The notes beneath the pieces are model-generated. The model ran no database searches, had not been told where the DNA came from, and worked only from the letters and a program-made list of their open reading frames with translations. From Nocardioides sp. (lineage in GTDB: Bacteria; Actinomycetota; Actinomycetes; Propionibacteriales; Nocardioidaceae): a DNA stretch of 6,553 nt. Below are positions 1-5,717 of the stretch, one piece after another. Every line of letters begins with the position of its first letter. Within the stretch, counting starts at the first letter, position 1. Both the position numbers and the translations under genes were made by a program. The stretch is from assembly GCA_031177735.1 (NCBI GenBank), contig JAPSKJ010000118.1:1-6553 (forward strand), read 5' to 3'.

Positions 1-1
1 C

Positions 2-697
2 GGCCACGTCGTCGCCGATCTGATGATCGACGCGGTCATCGGCAGCGACGCCACCCACACGGTCGCCGGCCTGCACGCGCTCGGCCTCGGCGGCGCGGAG
101 GCCGCGGACACCCTGGTCGGTGGGCTCAGCCGGCTCCGCGCCGAGGGCGCCACGTCGTTCGGCGCCGCCTTCCCTGCCGAGGGCGACCTGGTCGGCCTGG
201 GTGGCCCCCGAGAGCTCAACGAGGCTGCGGTCACGGCCGGCGAGGCGGTCGTGACCGACGCCGGGGTGGGACTGGTCCCCTCCCGGGTCGGCGCGGCTGT
301 CACCTGGCAGGCGTACGCCGCCGGCCGGCGCCAGCTCCCCGACATCGGTGAGGCCGACCGGGAGCTGCGGGCGGCGCTGCCGCGCACGGCCGACGCCCTT
401 GCAGAGCTCGATGTGGCCCGGTGGCGGCCCGAGGTCGCCGACCGTCTGCTCAACCTCCGGCACCGGCCCCACCTGGAGGCGCCCCCCGGCGTGCCGGAGC
501 GGTCGGTCGGACTGGCCGCCCGGGCTCTGCAGCTCGCCGAGATCGTGGCCCTGGCGCTCGAGGACGACGGCGGTGCGGTCACGGCGTACGAGATGGCGAC
601 GCGACGCGACGCTCTCGTGCCGCTGGACCGGGCGGCCAGGCGCGCTCTCACGGCCGCGGGCTCGCCGGAGGCGTGGCCAGATCAGCCACTACGCTGA
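2..697 (+). CDS. Conserved hypothetical protein, 5' end outside window
   Basis: I do not recognise a function. The reading frame is open from base 2 to a TGA at 695-697, giving 231 visible residues. The first ATG is at 23, but the frame continues upstream of it without a stop, so the true start probably lies left of the window. The protein is soluble and rich in Ala, Leu, Arg and Asp, with no membrane segment, signal peptide or cysteine pattern. Numbering from the ATG at 23, a Gly-rich stretch near residues 57-62 (GLGGPREL) and a GLVPSRVGAAVTW segment near 83-95 look like conserved core. The C-terminal half is mostly helical, with a DVARWRPEVADRLL segment. From memory, similar unnamed proteins occur in other actinomycetes, but I cannot confirm it. 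The stop codon is merged with the serB ribosome binding site, so the two are probably cotranscribed. Codon use matches the neighbours. Confidence 0.75.
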   Translation, partial: GHVVADLMIDAVIGSDATHTVAGLHALGLGGAEAADTLVGGLSRLRAEGATSFGAAFPAEGDLVGLGGPRELNEAAVTAGEAVVTDAGVGLVPSRVGAAVTWQAYAAGRRQLPDIGEADRELRAALPRTADALAELDVARWRPEVADRLLNLRHRPHLEAPPGVPERSVGLAARALQLAEIVALALEDDGGAVTAYEMATRRDALVPLDRAARRALTAAGSPEAWPDQPLR

Positions 698-699
698 GG
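695..699 (+). promoter_or_regulatory. Ribosome binding site of serB, overlapping the upstream stop codon
   Basis: TGAGG contains the TGA stop of the upstream gene and a GAGG Shine-Dalgarno core. Five bases separate it from the ATG at 705. This decides the serB start and suggests translational coupling with the preceding gene. Confidence 0.6.
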
Positions 700-704
700 C
701 CGCG

Positions 705-1922
705 ATGGCACACACACCGGGGACGCCCGACACGCTGCTGATCACGCTCACCGGTCGCGACCGGCCGGGCGTGACCCGATCGATCTTCACCCGTCTCGCC
801 GCGGCCGGCGTCGAGGTCGTCGACCTCGAGCAGATCGTGCTGCGCGGCCGGCTCGTGCTCGGCGTGCTGGTCACCGAGCCGGCCGACGAGGTCGCGCTGC
901 GCTCCGCCATCGGCGCGACCGCCGCCGCCCTCGACATGCACGTGGAGTTCGAGCGCGGCTCGGGCGACAACCTGCCCCGGCGCCGCAAGTCGCACGTGAC
1001 GATCCTCGGCTACCCGCTGAGCGCGACCGCGATGGCCGCCGTCACCGGGCGGATCGCCGACTCCGGTGGCAACATCGACCGCATCCAGCGGCTGGCCCGC
1101 TACCCGGTCACCGCGATCGAGCTGCAGGTCTCCGGCGCCGACCCCGACGACCTGCGCGCCGCGCTCTCGGTCGAGGCGGCGCACCAGGGCGTCGACATCG
1201 CGGTGCAGCCGGCCACGATGATGCGTCACGGCGCGAAGCTGATCGTGATGGACGTCGACTCCACCCTGGTGCAGGGCGAGGTGATCGAGATGCTCGCCGC
1301 CCACGCCGGCTGCGAGGCCGAGGTCGCCGAGGTGACCGAGCGGGCCATGCGCGGCGAGCTGGACTTCGAGGAGTCGCTGCGCGCCCGGGTCAAGCTGCTC
1401 GAGGGCGTCCCGGCCTCGGCGATCGACGAGGTCTACGCCCGCATCCAGCTCAACCCCGGCGCCCGCACGATGGTGCGGGCGCTGCGCCGGCTCGGCTACC
1501 GCTTCGCGATCGTCTCCGGCGGCTTCAGCCAGATCACCGACCGGCTCGCCGCCGACCTCGGCATCGACTACGCGCGCGCCAACGAGCTCGAGATCGCCGA
1601 CGGCGCGCTCACCGGCGGGATCGTCGGCGACGTCGTCGACCGGGCCGGCAAGGCGCAGGCGCTGCGCGAGTTCGCCGCCGAGCTCGGGATCTCCGAGGCC
1701 GCGACCATCGCCATCGGCGACGGCGCGAACGATCTCGACATGCTCGCTGCCGCAGGCCTCGGGATCGCCTACAACGCCAAGCCGATGGTGCGCTCCGCGG
1801 CCGACACGGCCGTCAACGTGCCCTACCTCGACACGATCATCTACCTGCTCGGCATCACCCGCGAGGAGGTCGAGGCGGCCGACGCCGAGGCCGGCATCGT
1901 GACGCCCGCTCCCCCGGTCTGA
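705..1922 (+). CDS. serB: Phosphoserine phosphatase SerB with two N-terminal ACT domains
   Basis: Converts O-phospho-L-serine to L-serine, the last step of the phosphorylated serine pathway, in the cytosol. The product has 405 residues. Two ACT-type regulatory domains occupy about residues 9-85 (starting at LITLTGRDRPGV) and 96-170. The HAD-family phosphatase domain follows from about 177. Its motifs are visible: motif I DVDSTLV with nucleophile D183 and acid D185, motif II S271-G-G, motif III K316, and motif IV GDGANDLDM with metal-binding D339 and D343. The two-ACT layout matches the long mycobacterial-type SerB, which is known to be feedback-regulated by serine; regulation here is inferred. 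The frame is open back to 348, but the ATG at 705 has a good GAGG and leaves a 7-base gap after the upstream gene. It ends in a hairpin shared with the convergent phosphatase gene. Confidence 0.96.
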   Translation: MAHTPGTPDTLLITLTGRDRPGVTRSIFTRLAAAGVEVVDLEQIVLRGRLVLGVLVTEPADEVALRSAIGATAAALDMHVEFERGSGDNLPRRRKSHVTILGYPLSATAMAAVTGRIADSGGNIDRIQRLARYPVTAIELQVSGADPDDLRAALSVEAAHQGVDIAVQPATMMRHGAKLIVMDVDSTLVQGEVIEMLAAHAGCEAEVAEVTERAMRGELDFEESLRARVKLLEGVPASAIDEVYARIQLNPGARTMVRALRRLGYRFAIVSGGFSQITDRLAADLGIDYARANELEIADGALTGGIVGDVVDRAGKAQALREFAAELGISEAATIAIGDGANDLDMLAAAGLGIAYNAKPMVRSAADTAVNVPYLDTIIYLLGITREEVEAADAEAGIVTPAPPV

Positions 1923-1943
1923 GCCCGGGACCAGCCGGGCTCA
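1920..1943. terminator. Shared bidirectional hairpin containing both convergent stop codons
   Basis: A perfect 9-bp inverted repeat: TGAGCCCGG at 1920-1928 pairs with CCGGGCTCA at 1935-1943 around the six-base loop GACCAG. The left arm begins with the TGA of serB, and the right arm ends with the TCA that is the TGA of the leftward phosphatase gene. It folds equally in either transcript. No T tract follows on either strand, so it would be an actinobacterial-style hairpin-only terminator or a 3'-end stabiliser. Termination itself is inferred. Confidence 0.6.
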
Positions 1944-2462
1944 GCCGCGGGCGATGTGCACGGCCGTCAACGCGGCGGAGCCGAGGTCGAGGTCGACCCA
2001 CTCGCCGGCGTACTCGAAGACGGCGACGGCGCTCGTCGGGAAGTCGCCGGTCAGCTCCTCGGCTCCCGTGCGGGCGCCGGTGCCGTCGTCGAGCAGGTGG
2101 ACCAGGTAGGCCACCGTCGGGTTGTGGCCGAGCAGCACGACGGTGCCGGCCTCGGGGTCGACGGCACGGAGGAGGTCGAGCGCGGTCTCCGGTCCGGCGG
2201 TGTAGAGCCCCTCGTCGAGATCCGGCTCGACCGTCCACCCGGCCGCCGCGCTCATCAAGGCCCACGTCTGCCGGGTGCGCACGGCCGCCGACACGAGCGC
2301 GGCGTCGGGGCTCAGGCCCTGCTCGGCCAGCCAGCGGCCCGCAGCCGCCGCGTCGTCGCGCCCGCGTGGCGCGAGCTCACGCTCGGCGTCGCTGGGAGCC
2401 CAGGGCTCGGCCTTCGCGTGGCGGACGACGATCAGACGGTGGGGGGACGTCATGCCCCCCAA
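1941..2462 (-). CDS. SixA-like histidine phosphatase family protein
   Basis: A 173-residue cytosolic member of the histidine phosphatase (phosphoglycerate mutase-like) superfamily, closest in size and layout to the SixA phosphohistidine phosphatases. The N-terminal RHAKAE motif (R14, H15) carries the histidine that becomes phosphorylated. A second conserved Arg is in the VRTRQT segment (R62), a candidate acid is near E84, and the second catalytic His is H113 in LGHNPTV. There is no signal peptide. The substrate cannot be read from sequence. I chose the TTG at 2462 because a TGAGG lies 7 bases upstream; an in-frame ATG at 2453 would give 170 residues but has only a run of G one base away. The gene starts 9 bases after fabI stops and is almost certainly in the fabG-fabI transcript. 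A role in lipid metabolism is not implied by this alone. Confidence 0.9.
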   Translation of the reverse strand: MGGMTSPHRLIVVRHAKAEPWAPSDAERELAPRGRDDAAAAGRWLAEQGLSPDAALVSAAVRTRQTWALMSAAAGWTVEPDLDEGLYTAGPETALDLLRAVDPEAGTVVLLGHNPTVAYLVHLLDDGTGARTGAEELTGDFPTSAVAVFEYAGEWVDLDLGSAALTAVHIARG

Positions 2463-2469
2463 CGTAGGG

Positions 2470-2474
2470 CCTCA
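2470..2474 (-). promoter_or_regulatory. Ribosome binding site of the histidine phosphatase gene, overlapping the fabI stop
   Basis: On the minus strand TGAGG joins the TGA stop of fabI to a GAGG core, 7 bases before the TTG at 2462. It is 16 bases from the alternative ATG at 2453, so it favours the TTG. The arrangement mirrors that of serB. Confidence 0.5.
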
Positions 2475-3242
2475 CGCTCCCATGGCGTGGAAGCCCCCGT
2501 CCACGTGGACGATCTCGCCCGTCGTGGCGGGGAACAGGTCGGAGAGCAGCGCGCAGACCGCCCGCGCGGTCGGCTCCTGGTCGGCGTTGTCCCAGCCGAG
2601 GGGGGCGCGGGTGGTCCACATGTCCTCGAGCTCGGTGAAGCCCGGGATCGCCTTGGCGGCCAGCGTGCGGAGCGGGCCGGCCGAGACGAGGTTGACCCGG
2701 ATGCCCTCGGGACCCAGATCGCGGGCGAGGTAGCGGGCGCAGGACTCCAGGCCCGCCTTGGCCACGCCCATCCAGTCGTACGCCGGCCAGGCGACCGTGG
2801 CGTCGAAGGTGAGCCCGACCACGGAGCCGCCGGACGCCATCAACGGGCGGCACGCGTTGGCCAGGCTCATCAGGGAGTAGGCCGAGACGCGCATCGCGGT
2901 CGCCACGTCGTCCCAGGGCCCCTCGAGGAACTTGCCGCCGAGGAGGGTCTCGGGATTGCCGTAGGCGATCGAGTGCACGACGCCGTCGAGCCCGTCCACG
3001 TGCTCCCTGATCGCCTCGGGCAGCGCGGCCAGGTGGCTGTCGTCGGTGACGTCCAGCTCGAGCACGGGCGGCTCCGTCGGGAGGCGCTTGGCGATGCGGC
3101 GGGTGATGCCGAGCGCGCGGCCGAAGTTGGAGATGAGCACGGTCGCGCCCTGCTCCTGGGCGAACTTGGCCGTCGCGAACCCGATGGAGGAGTCCATCGT
3201 CACGCCGGCGACCAGGATCCGCTTGCCCTCGAGAATGCCCAT
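2472..3242 (-). CDS. fabI: NADH-dependent enoyl-ACP reductase FabI (InhA-like)
   Basis: Reduces the trans-2-enoyl-ACP double bond, the last step of each type II fatty-acid elongation cycle. The product has 256 residues and a Rossmann fold of the short-chain dehydrogenase type. The N-terminal GKRILVAGVTMDSSIGF has the atypical nucleotide-binding motif of enoyl-ACP reductases, and LDV (63-65) and HSIAY (90-94) line the cofactor site. The catalytic pair is Y155 and K162 in the WPAYDWMGVAK segment, with F146 at the position of InhA F149. The C-terminus has the PATTGEIVHVDGG signature. Compared with InhA, the substrate-binding loop between IRTLA and RAPLGW (about residues 191-216) is roughly ten residues shorter, which suggests ordinary-length acyl chains. 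The ATG at 3242 is preceded by GAAAGG with a 6-base spacer. fabG lies 56 bases upstream and the phosphatase gene 9 bases downstream. Confidence 0.96.
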   Translation of the reverse strand: MGILEGKRILVAGVTMDSSIGFATAKFAQEQGATVLISNFGRALGITRRIAKRLPTEPPVLELDVTDDSHLAALPEAIREHVDGLDGVVHSIAYGNPETLLGGKFLEGPWDDVATAMRVSAYSLMSLANACRPLMASGGSVVGLTFDATVAWPAYDWMGVAKAGLESCARYLARDLGPEGIRVNLVSAGPLRTLAAKAIPGFTELEDMWTTRAPLGWDNADQEPTARAVCALLSDLFPATTGEIVHVDGGFHAMGA

Positions 3243-3248
3243 GTCGTG

Positions 3249-3254
3249 CCTTTC
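3249..3254 (-). promoter_or_regulatory. Ribosome binding site of fabI
   Basis: GAAAGG on the minus strand, six bases before the fabI ATG. It supports separate ribosome entry after the 56-base gap behind fabG. Confidence 0.55.
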
Positions 3255-3263
3255 GTTGGTCGA

Positions 3264-3279
3264 GCCGGCGTCGGCCGGC
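3264..3279 (-). other. Small GC hairpin between fabG and fabI
   Basis: GCCGGC at 3264-3269 and GCCGGC at 3274-3279 can pair around a four-base loop in the fabG-fabI intercistronic RNA. It sits just upstream of the fabI ribosome binding site. It could affect mRNA processing or relative expression, but six bp in such GC-rich DNA may be chance. Confidence 0.25.
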
Positions 3280-3298
3280 GATGCCTGCGTCAGATCGC

Positions 3299-4015
3299 TC
3301 AGTGGCCCATGCCGAGGCCGCCGTCCACCGGGATGACAGCCCCGGTGACGTAGGCCGCCGCGTCGCCGGCCAGCCAGGTGACCGCACCGGCCACCTCGTC
3401 GGGCGTCGCGTAGCGGCCCAGCGGCACCTGCTGCTTGATGGCAGCGCGCTGGTCGTCGCTCAGCACCGCGGTCATGTCGGTCTCCACGAAGCCAGGGGCC
3501 ACCACGTTGGCGGTGATGCCGCGGCTGCCCAGCTCGCGCGCCAGGCTCCGGGCGAGCCCGACCAGGCCGGCCTTGGAGGCGGCGTAGTTGGTCTGGCCGG
3601 CACTGCCGAGCAGGCCGACCACGCTGGAGACGAAGACGATGCGCCCACGCTTGAGCCGCAGCATGCCCTTCGCGGCCCGCTTCGCGAGCCGGAACGATCC
3701 GGTCAGGTTGGTGTCGAGCACCGACGCCCAGTCGTCCTCGCTCATCCGCAGGATGAGGGTGTCGGCCGTGATGCCGGCATTGGCGACGAGCACCTCGACC
3801 GGGCCGTGCGCCTCCTCCACGGTCTTGAAGGCGGCCTCGACCTGGTCGGGGTCGGTGACGTCGCAGCGCACGTCGAGCGCCCCCTCGGGCGCTCCTCCGC
3901 TGCGGGTGGTCACCGCGACCCGGTCGCCCTGAGCCAGGAACGCCTCCGCGATCGCTCGTCCGATGCCGCGGTTTCCGCCGGTCACCAGCACCGACCGGCC
4001 TGTGGTCTCACTCAC
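3299..4015 (-). CDS. fabG: 3-oxoacyl-ACP reductase FabG (MabA-like)
   Basis: NADPH-dependent reduction of 3-oxoacyl-ACP to 3-hydroxyacyl-ACP, the first reduction of the type II fatty-acid elongation cycle. The product has 238 residues, normal for FabG. Visible features are the TGGNRGIG cofactor loop (12-19), NAG (79-81), N103, catalytic S131 in VFVSSVVG, and the YAASK motif with Y144 and K148. PGFVETDM follows, and the end is VDGGLGMGH. The start RSVLVTGGNRGIG and the GMGH ending closely match mycobacterial MabA, and fabI follows directly, as inhA follows mabA. Start choice is uncertain. GTG at 4015 gives a MSETTGRS start and fits a TAGCGT -10 box just upstream; GTG at 4021 is in frame and adds two residues but would fall before the predicted transcript start. 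I see no Shine-Dalgarno for either. Confidence 0.94.
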   Translation of the reverse strand: MSETTGRSVLVTGGNRGIGRAIAEAFLAQGDRVAVTTRSGGAPEGALDVRCDVTDPDQVEAAFKTVEEAHGPVEVLVANAGITADTLILRMSEDDWASVLDTNLTGSFRLAKRAAKGMLRLKRGRIVFVSSVVGLLGSAGQTNYAASKAGLVGLARSLARELGSRGITANVVAPGFVETDMTAVLSDDQRAAIKQQVPLGRYATPDEVAGAVTWLAGDAAAYVTGAVIPVDGGLGMGH

Positions 4016-4023
4016 GATCACGG

Positions 4024-4052
4024 ACGCTAGCCATTACCGGTAGGTATGCCGA
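4024..4052 (-). promoter_or_regulatory. Candidate fabG-fabI promoter
   Basis: Minus strand: TCGGCA (4047-4052, four of six matches to TTGACA), a 17-base spacer, then TAGCGT (4024-4029, matching TANNNT). The predicted transcript start falls at about 4015-4018, giving a leaderless or near-leaderless message from GTG 4015. An 8-bp palindrome TACCGGTA (4034-4041) lies in the spacer and could be an operator, but is short enough to be chance. Confidence 0.35.
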
Positions 4053-4106
4053 ATCGGTCATGACGCGCGGCCTGTCCCGTCCGGACACCCACGCCGGCGC
4101 ACGCCG

Positions 4107-4310
4107 CTAGTGCGGCTCGATCTCCTTCAGGAAGCCGCGGGCGCCGAGGAAGTCGGTGAGCGACGGCTTGTGGTCGTCGCAGGCCAGCCAGATCTTGCGA
4201 CGCTCCGGGGTGTGCAGCTTGGGGTTGTTCCACCGCAGCTCCCACGACCCCGCCGCGCGGCAGCCCTTCGCCGAGCACAGGTCGAGCTCGGACTTGTCAT
4301 CGAGACTCAC
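4107..4310 (-). CDS. Small conserved Cys/His protein, possible zinc-binding
   Basis: A 67-residue protein starting at a GTG whose bases form GTGA with the stop of the upstream DUF3099 gene, a 4-base overlap typical of translational coupling. There is no clear Shine-Dalgarno. The frame stays open further upstream, but that part is Arg/Pro-rich shadow sequence. Residues C12 and C17 (LCSAKGC), then C44 and H47 (LACDDH), could form a C-x4-C / C-x2-H metal site. In between is the polar-aromatic stretch WELRWNNPKLHTPERRKIW, and after it DFLGARGFLKEIEP. The mix of spaced Cys/His and conserved-looking Trp/Arg suggests a small zinc-ribbon or treble-clef fold; this is inference. From memory, short actinomycete proteins of this type are sometimes labelled acetone carboxylase, which nothing in this sequence supports. 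No function is assigned. Confidence 0.85.
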   Translation of the reverse strand: MSLDDKSELDLCSAKGCRAAGSWELRWNNPKLHTPERRKIWLACDDHKPSLTDFLGARGFLKEIEPH

Positions 4311-4624
4311 GCGTCGCGGCCGCGGTCGTCGGGGCGGGCAGCGGGCAGCTCGCCGAACGGGCTGTCCGCCAAGCGGAAGTCGTCGCCGCGGGTGTCGGTC
4401 GCGTTGGCCATCACCACGGCGACGTAGGGCAGGATCAGCGCGGCCGCGATCAGGATCGGCCACAGCCAGCCGATCCCCAGGGCGCCGGCGATCACCGCTC
4501 CCACGAAGCACACCGAGCGGATCACCATCGAGATCAGATAGCGCTTCTGCCGGTGCGCGATGTCCGCGTTGCGGCTGCGGACCGCTGTCGTGATCCGGAT
4601 CGGCTCCTGGTGCACCCTGGCCAT
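4307..4624 (-). CDS. DUF3099 family small membrane protein
   Basis: A 105-residue predicted inner-membrane protein. The N-terminus is cytosolic-looking and basic (ITTAVRSRNADIAHRQKRY, about 11-29). Two hydrophobic segments follow at about 31-50 (ISMVIRSVCFVGAV...) and 53-73 (WLWPILIAAALILPYVAVV), then a hydrophilic acidic and Arg-containing tail. The pattern ITTA-x2-SR...RYLISM-x-IR-x-VCF...LPYVAVV-x-AN matches what I recall of the actinobacterial DUF3099 family, whose function is unknown. The ATG at 4624 has only a weak Shine-Dalgarno but a TAGACT box exactly six bases upstream, so translation from a leaderless transcript is likely. The gene begins 57 bases after moaA ends, and its stop overlaps the start of the small Cys/His gene. 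The cysteine in the first membrane segment (C39) is part of the family pattern as I remember it. Confidence 0.9.
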   Translation of the reverse strand: MARVHQEPIRITTAVRSRNADIAHRQKRYLISMVIRSVCFVGAVIAGALGIGWLWPILIAAALILPYVAVVMANATDTRGDDFRLADSPFGELPAARPDDRGRDA

Positions 4625-4630
4625 TGATCC

Positions 4631-4636
4631 AGTCTA
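4631..4636 (-). promoter_or_regulatory. -10 box of a leaderless promoter for the DUF3099 gene
   Basis: TAGACT on the minus strand ends six bases before the ATG at 4624, which places the predicted +1 on the A of the start codon. No convincing -35 box is visible. It would drive the DUF3099 and Cys/His pair independently of moaA. Confidence 0.55.
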
Positions 4637-4681
4637 GGTCGCCGGGGCCACGAACCCACCCCCCAGCGGGTGTGACCTCGG

Positions 4682-5686
4682 TCAGCCGCCGATGGCCGAC
4701 ATCGGCCGGTCAGGCTGGAGGAAGGTGGGGTCGTCGATGCCGTGCCCGGCCCGCTTGCCGGCCATGGCGATGACCCAGCGGTCGGCGAGCTCGTCGTCGC
4801 TCGCGCCGGACCGCAGCGCGGCGCGCAGATCGGACTCCTCGCGCGCGAAGAGGCAGTTGCGGATCTGCCCGTCGGCGGTGAGCCGGACCCGGTCGCAGTC
4901 GCCGCAGAACGGCCGGGTCACGCTCGCGATCACACCCACGGTGGCCGGTCCGCCGTCGACGGTGAACAGCTCCGCCGGAGCGCTGCCGCGGGGCTCCTCG
5001 GCCGGAGCCAGGGTGAACTCGGCCGAGAGCCGCTCGAAGATCTCGTCGGCGGTCACCATCGCCTCGCGCGACCAGCCGTGCTGGGCGTCGAGCGGCATCT
5101 GCTCGATGAAGCGCAGCTGATAGCCCTCCTCGACGGCCCACCGCAGCAGCTCGGGCGCCTGGTCGTCGTTGACGCCGCGCAGCAGCACGGCGTTGACCTT
5201 CACCGGCCCCAGCCCGGCCGACTGGGCGGCGCGGAGCCCGTCGAGGACGTCGTGCAGCCGGTCGCGCCGGGTGATGGCGGCGAACGACTCCGGACGGATC
5301 GAGTCGAGGCTGACGTTGACCCGGTCGAGCCCGGCAGCGGCCAGTGCCGGCGCCATCCGGCTGAGACCCAGCGCATTGGTGGTCAGCGACGTCTCGACGC
5401 CGAGCGCGTGCGTGCGGGCGACGATGTCGACGAGACCGCGGCGCACCAGCGGCTCGCCTCCGGTGAACCGCACCTCGCGGATGCCCAGCCGCTCGACCCC
5501 GATGGTGACCAGCCGGACCACCTCGTCGTCGGTGAGCACCTGCTCCCCCGGCAGCCAGTCGAGGCCTTCGGCGGGCATGCAGTAGGAGCAGCGCAGGTTG
5601 CAGCGGTCGGTCAGCGACACGCGGAGATCGGTCGCGACGCGACCGAACCGGTCCACGAGGCGTCCGGAGGAGGGGGCGGGCTGCAC
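4682..5686 (-). CDS. moaA: GTP 3',8-cyclase MoaA (molybdenum cofactor biosynthesis)
   Basis: Radical-SAM enzyme that converts GTP to 3',8-cyclo-7,8-dihydro-GTP, the first step of molybdopterin synthesis; MoaC acts next. The product has 334 residues, the usual size. The N-terminal SAM-binding [4Fe-4S] cluster uses C29, C33 and C36 (CNLRCSYC). FTGGEP at 74-79 contacts SAM, and VSLDS lies near 125-129. The C-terminal substrate-side [4Fe-4S] cluster uses C261, C264 and C278 (CGDC then 13 residues then C). The protein ends in SAIGG, and this terminal Gly-Gly is needed for catalysis in characterised MoaA. The GTG at 5686 lies exactly six bases after a TAGGAT box, so a leaderless message is likely; an AGG eight bases upstream is a weak alternative. 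No other moa gene is in the window. It is divergent from the SURF1 gene, with 31 bp between start codons. Confidence 0.97.
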   Translation of the reverse strand: MQPAPSSGRLVDRFGRVATDLRVSLTDRCNLRCSYCMPAEGLDWLPGEQVLTDDEVVRLVTIGVERLGIREVRFTGGEPLVRRGLVDIVARTHALGVETSLTTNALGLSRMAPALAAAGLDRVNVSLDSIRPESFAAITRRDRLHDVLDGLRAAQSAGLGPVKVNAVLLRGVNDDQAPELLRWAVEEGYQLRFIEQMPLDAQHGWSREAMVTADEIFERLSAEFTLAPAEEPRGSAPAELFTVDGGPATVGVIASVTRPFCGDCDRVRLTADGQIRNCLFAREESDLRAALRSGASDDELADRWVIAMAGKRAGHGIDDPTFLQPDRPMSAIGG

Positions 5687-5692
5687 TCCATC

Positions 5693-5698
5693 ATCCTA
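5693..5698 (-). promoter_or_regulatory. -10 box of a leaderless moaA promoter
   Basis: TAGGAT on the minus strand, followed by six bases and the moaA GTG. Any -35 element would lie at about 5716-5721, inside the start of the divergent SURF1 gene; the sequence there (GCACCG) is not a good consensus. Confidence 0.55.
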
Positions 5699-5705
5699 GG
5701 GTCCG

Positions 5706-5711
5706 TAGCCT
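5706..5711 (+). promoter_or_regulatory. -10 box of a leaderless SURF1 promoter
   Basis: TAGCCT on the plus strand, then six bases and the GTG at 5718. It lies seven bases from the opposing moaA -10 box, so two RNA polymerases could not occupy both promoters at once. The position expected for a -35 box lies inside moaA and shows no consensus. Confidence 0.55.
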
Positions 5712-5717
5712 GATCCG

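Noticed and set aside
348..704. Upstream extension of the serB frame
   Set aside because: It overlaps the unrelated upstream gene, is Arg/Pro/Ser-rich shadow sequence, and the ATG at 705 has a proper ribosome site and begins just before the first ACT domain.
1956..3353. Long plus-strand frame of 465 codons opposite the phosphatase and fabI genes
   Set aside because: Its translation is a low-complexity Gly/Arg/Val/His mix with no domain. It lies antisense to two clear enzymes and is the usual long shadow frame of GC-rich coding DNA.
4067..4107. Possible terminator between the Cys/His gene and fabG (TGTCC/GGACA at 4073-4087, with outer GCGGC/GCCGC)
   Set aside because: The inner stem is only 5 bp, the outer arms are separated by an unbalanced 15-base bulge, and there is no T tract. 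Chance is likely at this GC content.
4625..4681. Possible terminator after moaA in a G-run/C-run region
   Set aside because: No continuous stem longer than about 4 bp can be drawn, so read-through from moaA cannot be excluded.
4742..5713. Plus-strand frame of 323 codons opposite moaA
   Set aside because: It is a shadow of moaA, whose cluster cysteines and Gly-Gly terminus are all on the minus strand.
5687..5717. Molybdenum-cofactor riboswitch upstream of moaA
   Set aside because: The 31-bp gap is far too short for that RNA, and the promoter geometry implies no leader at all.
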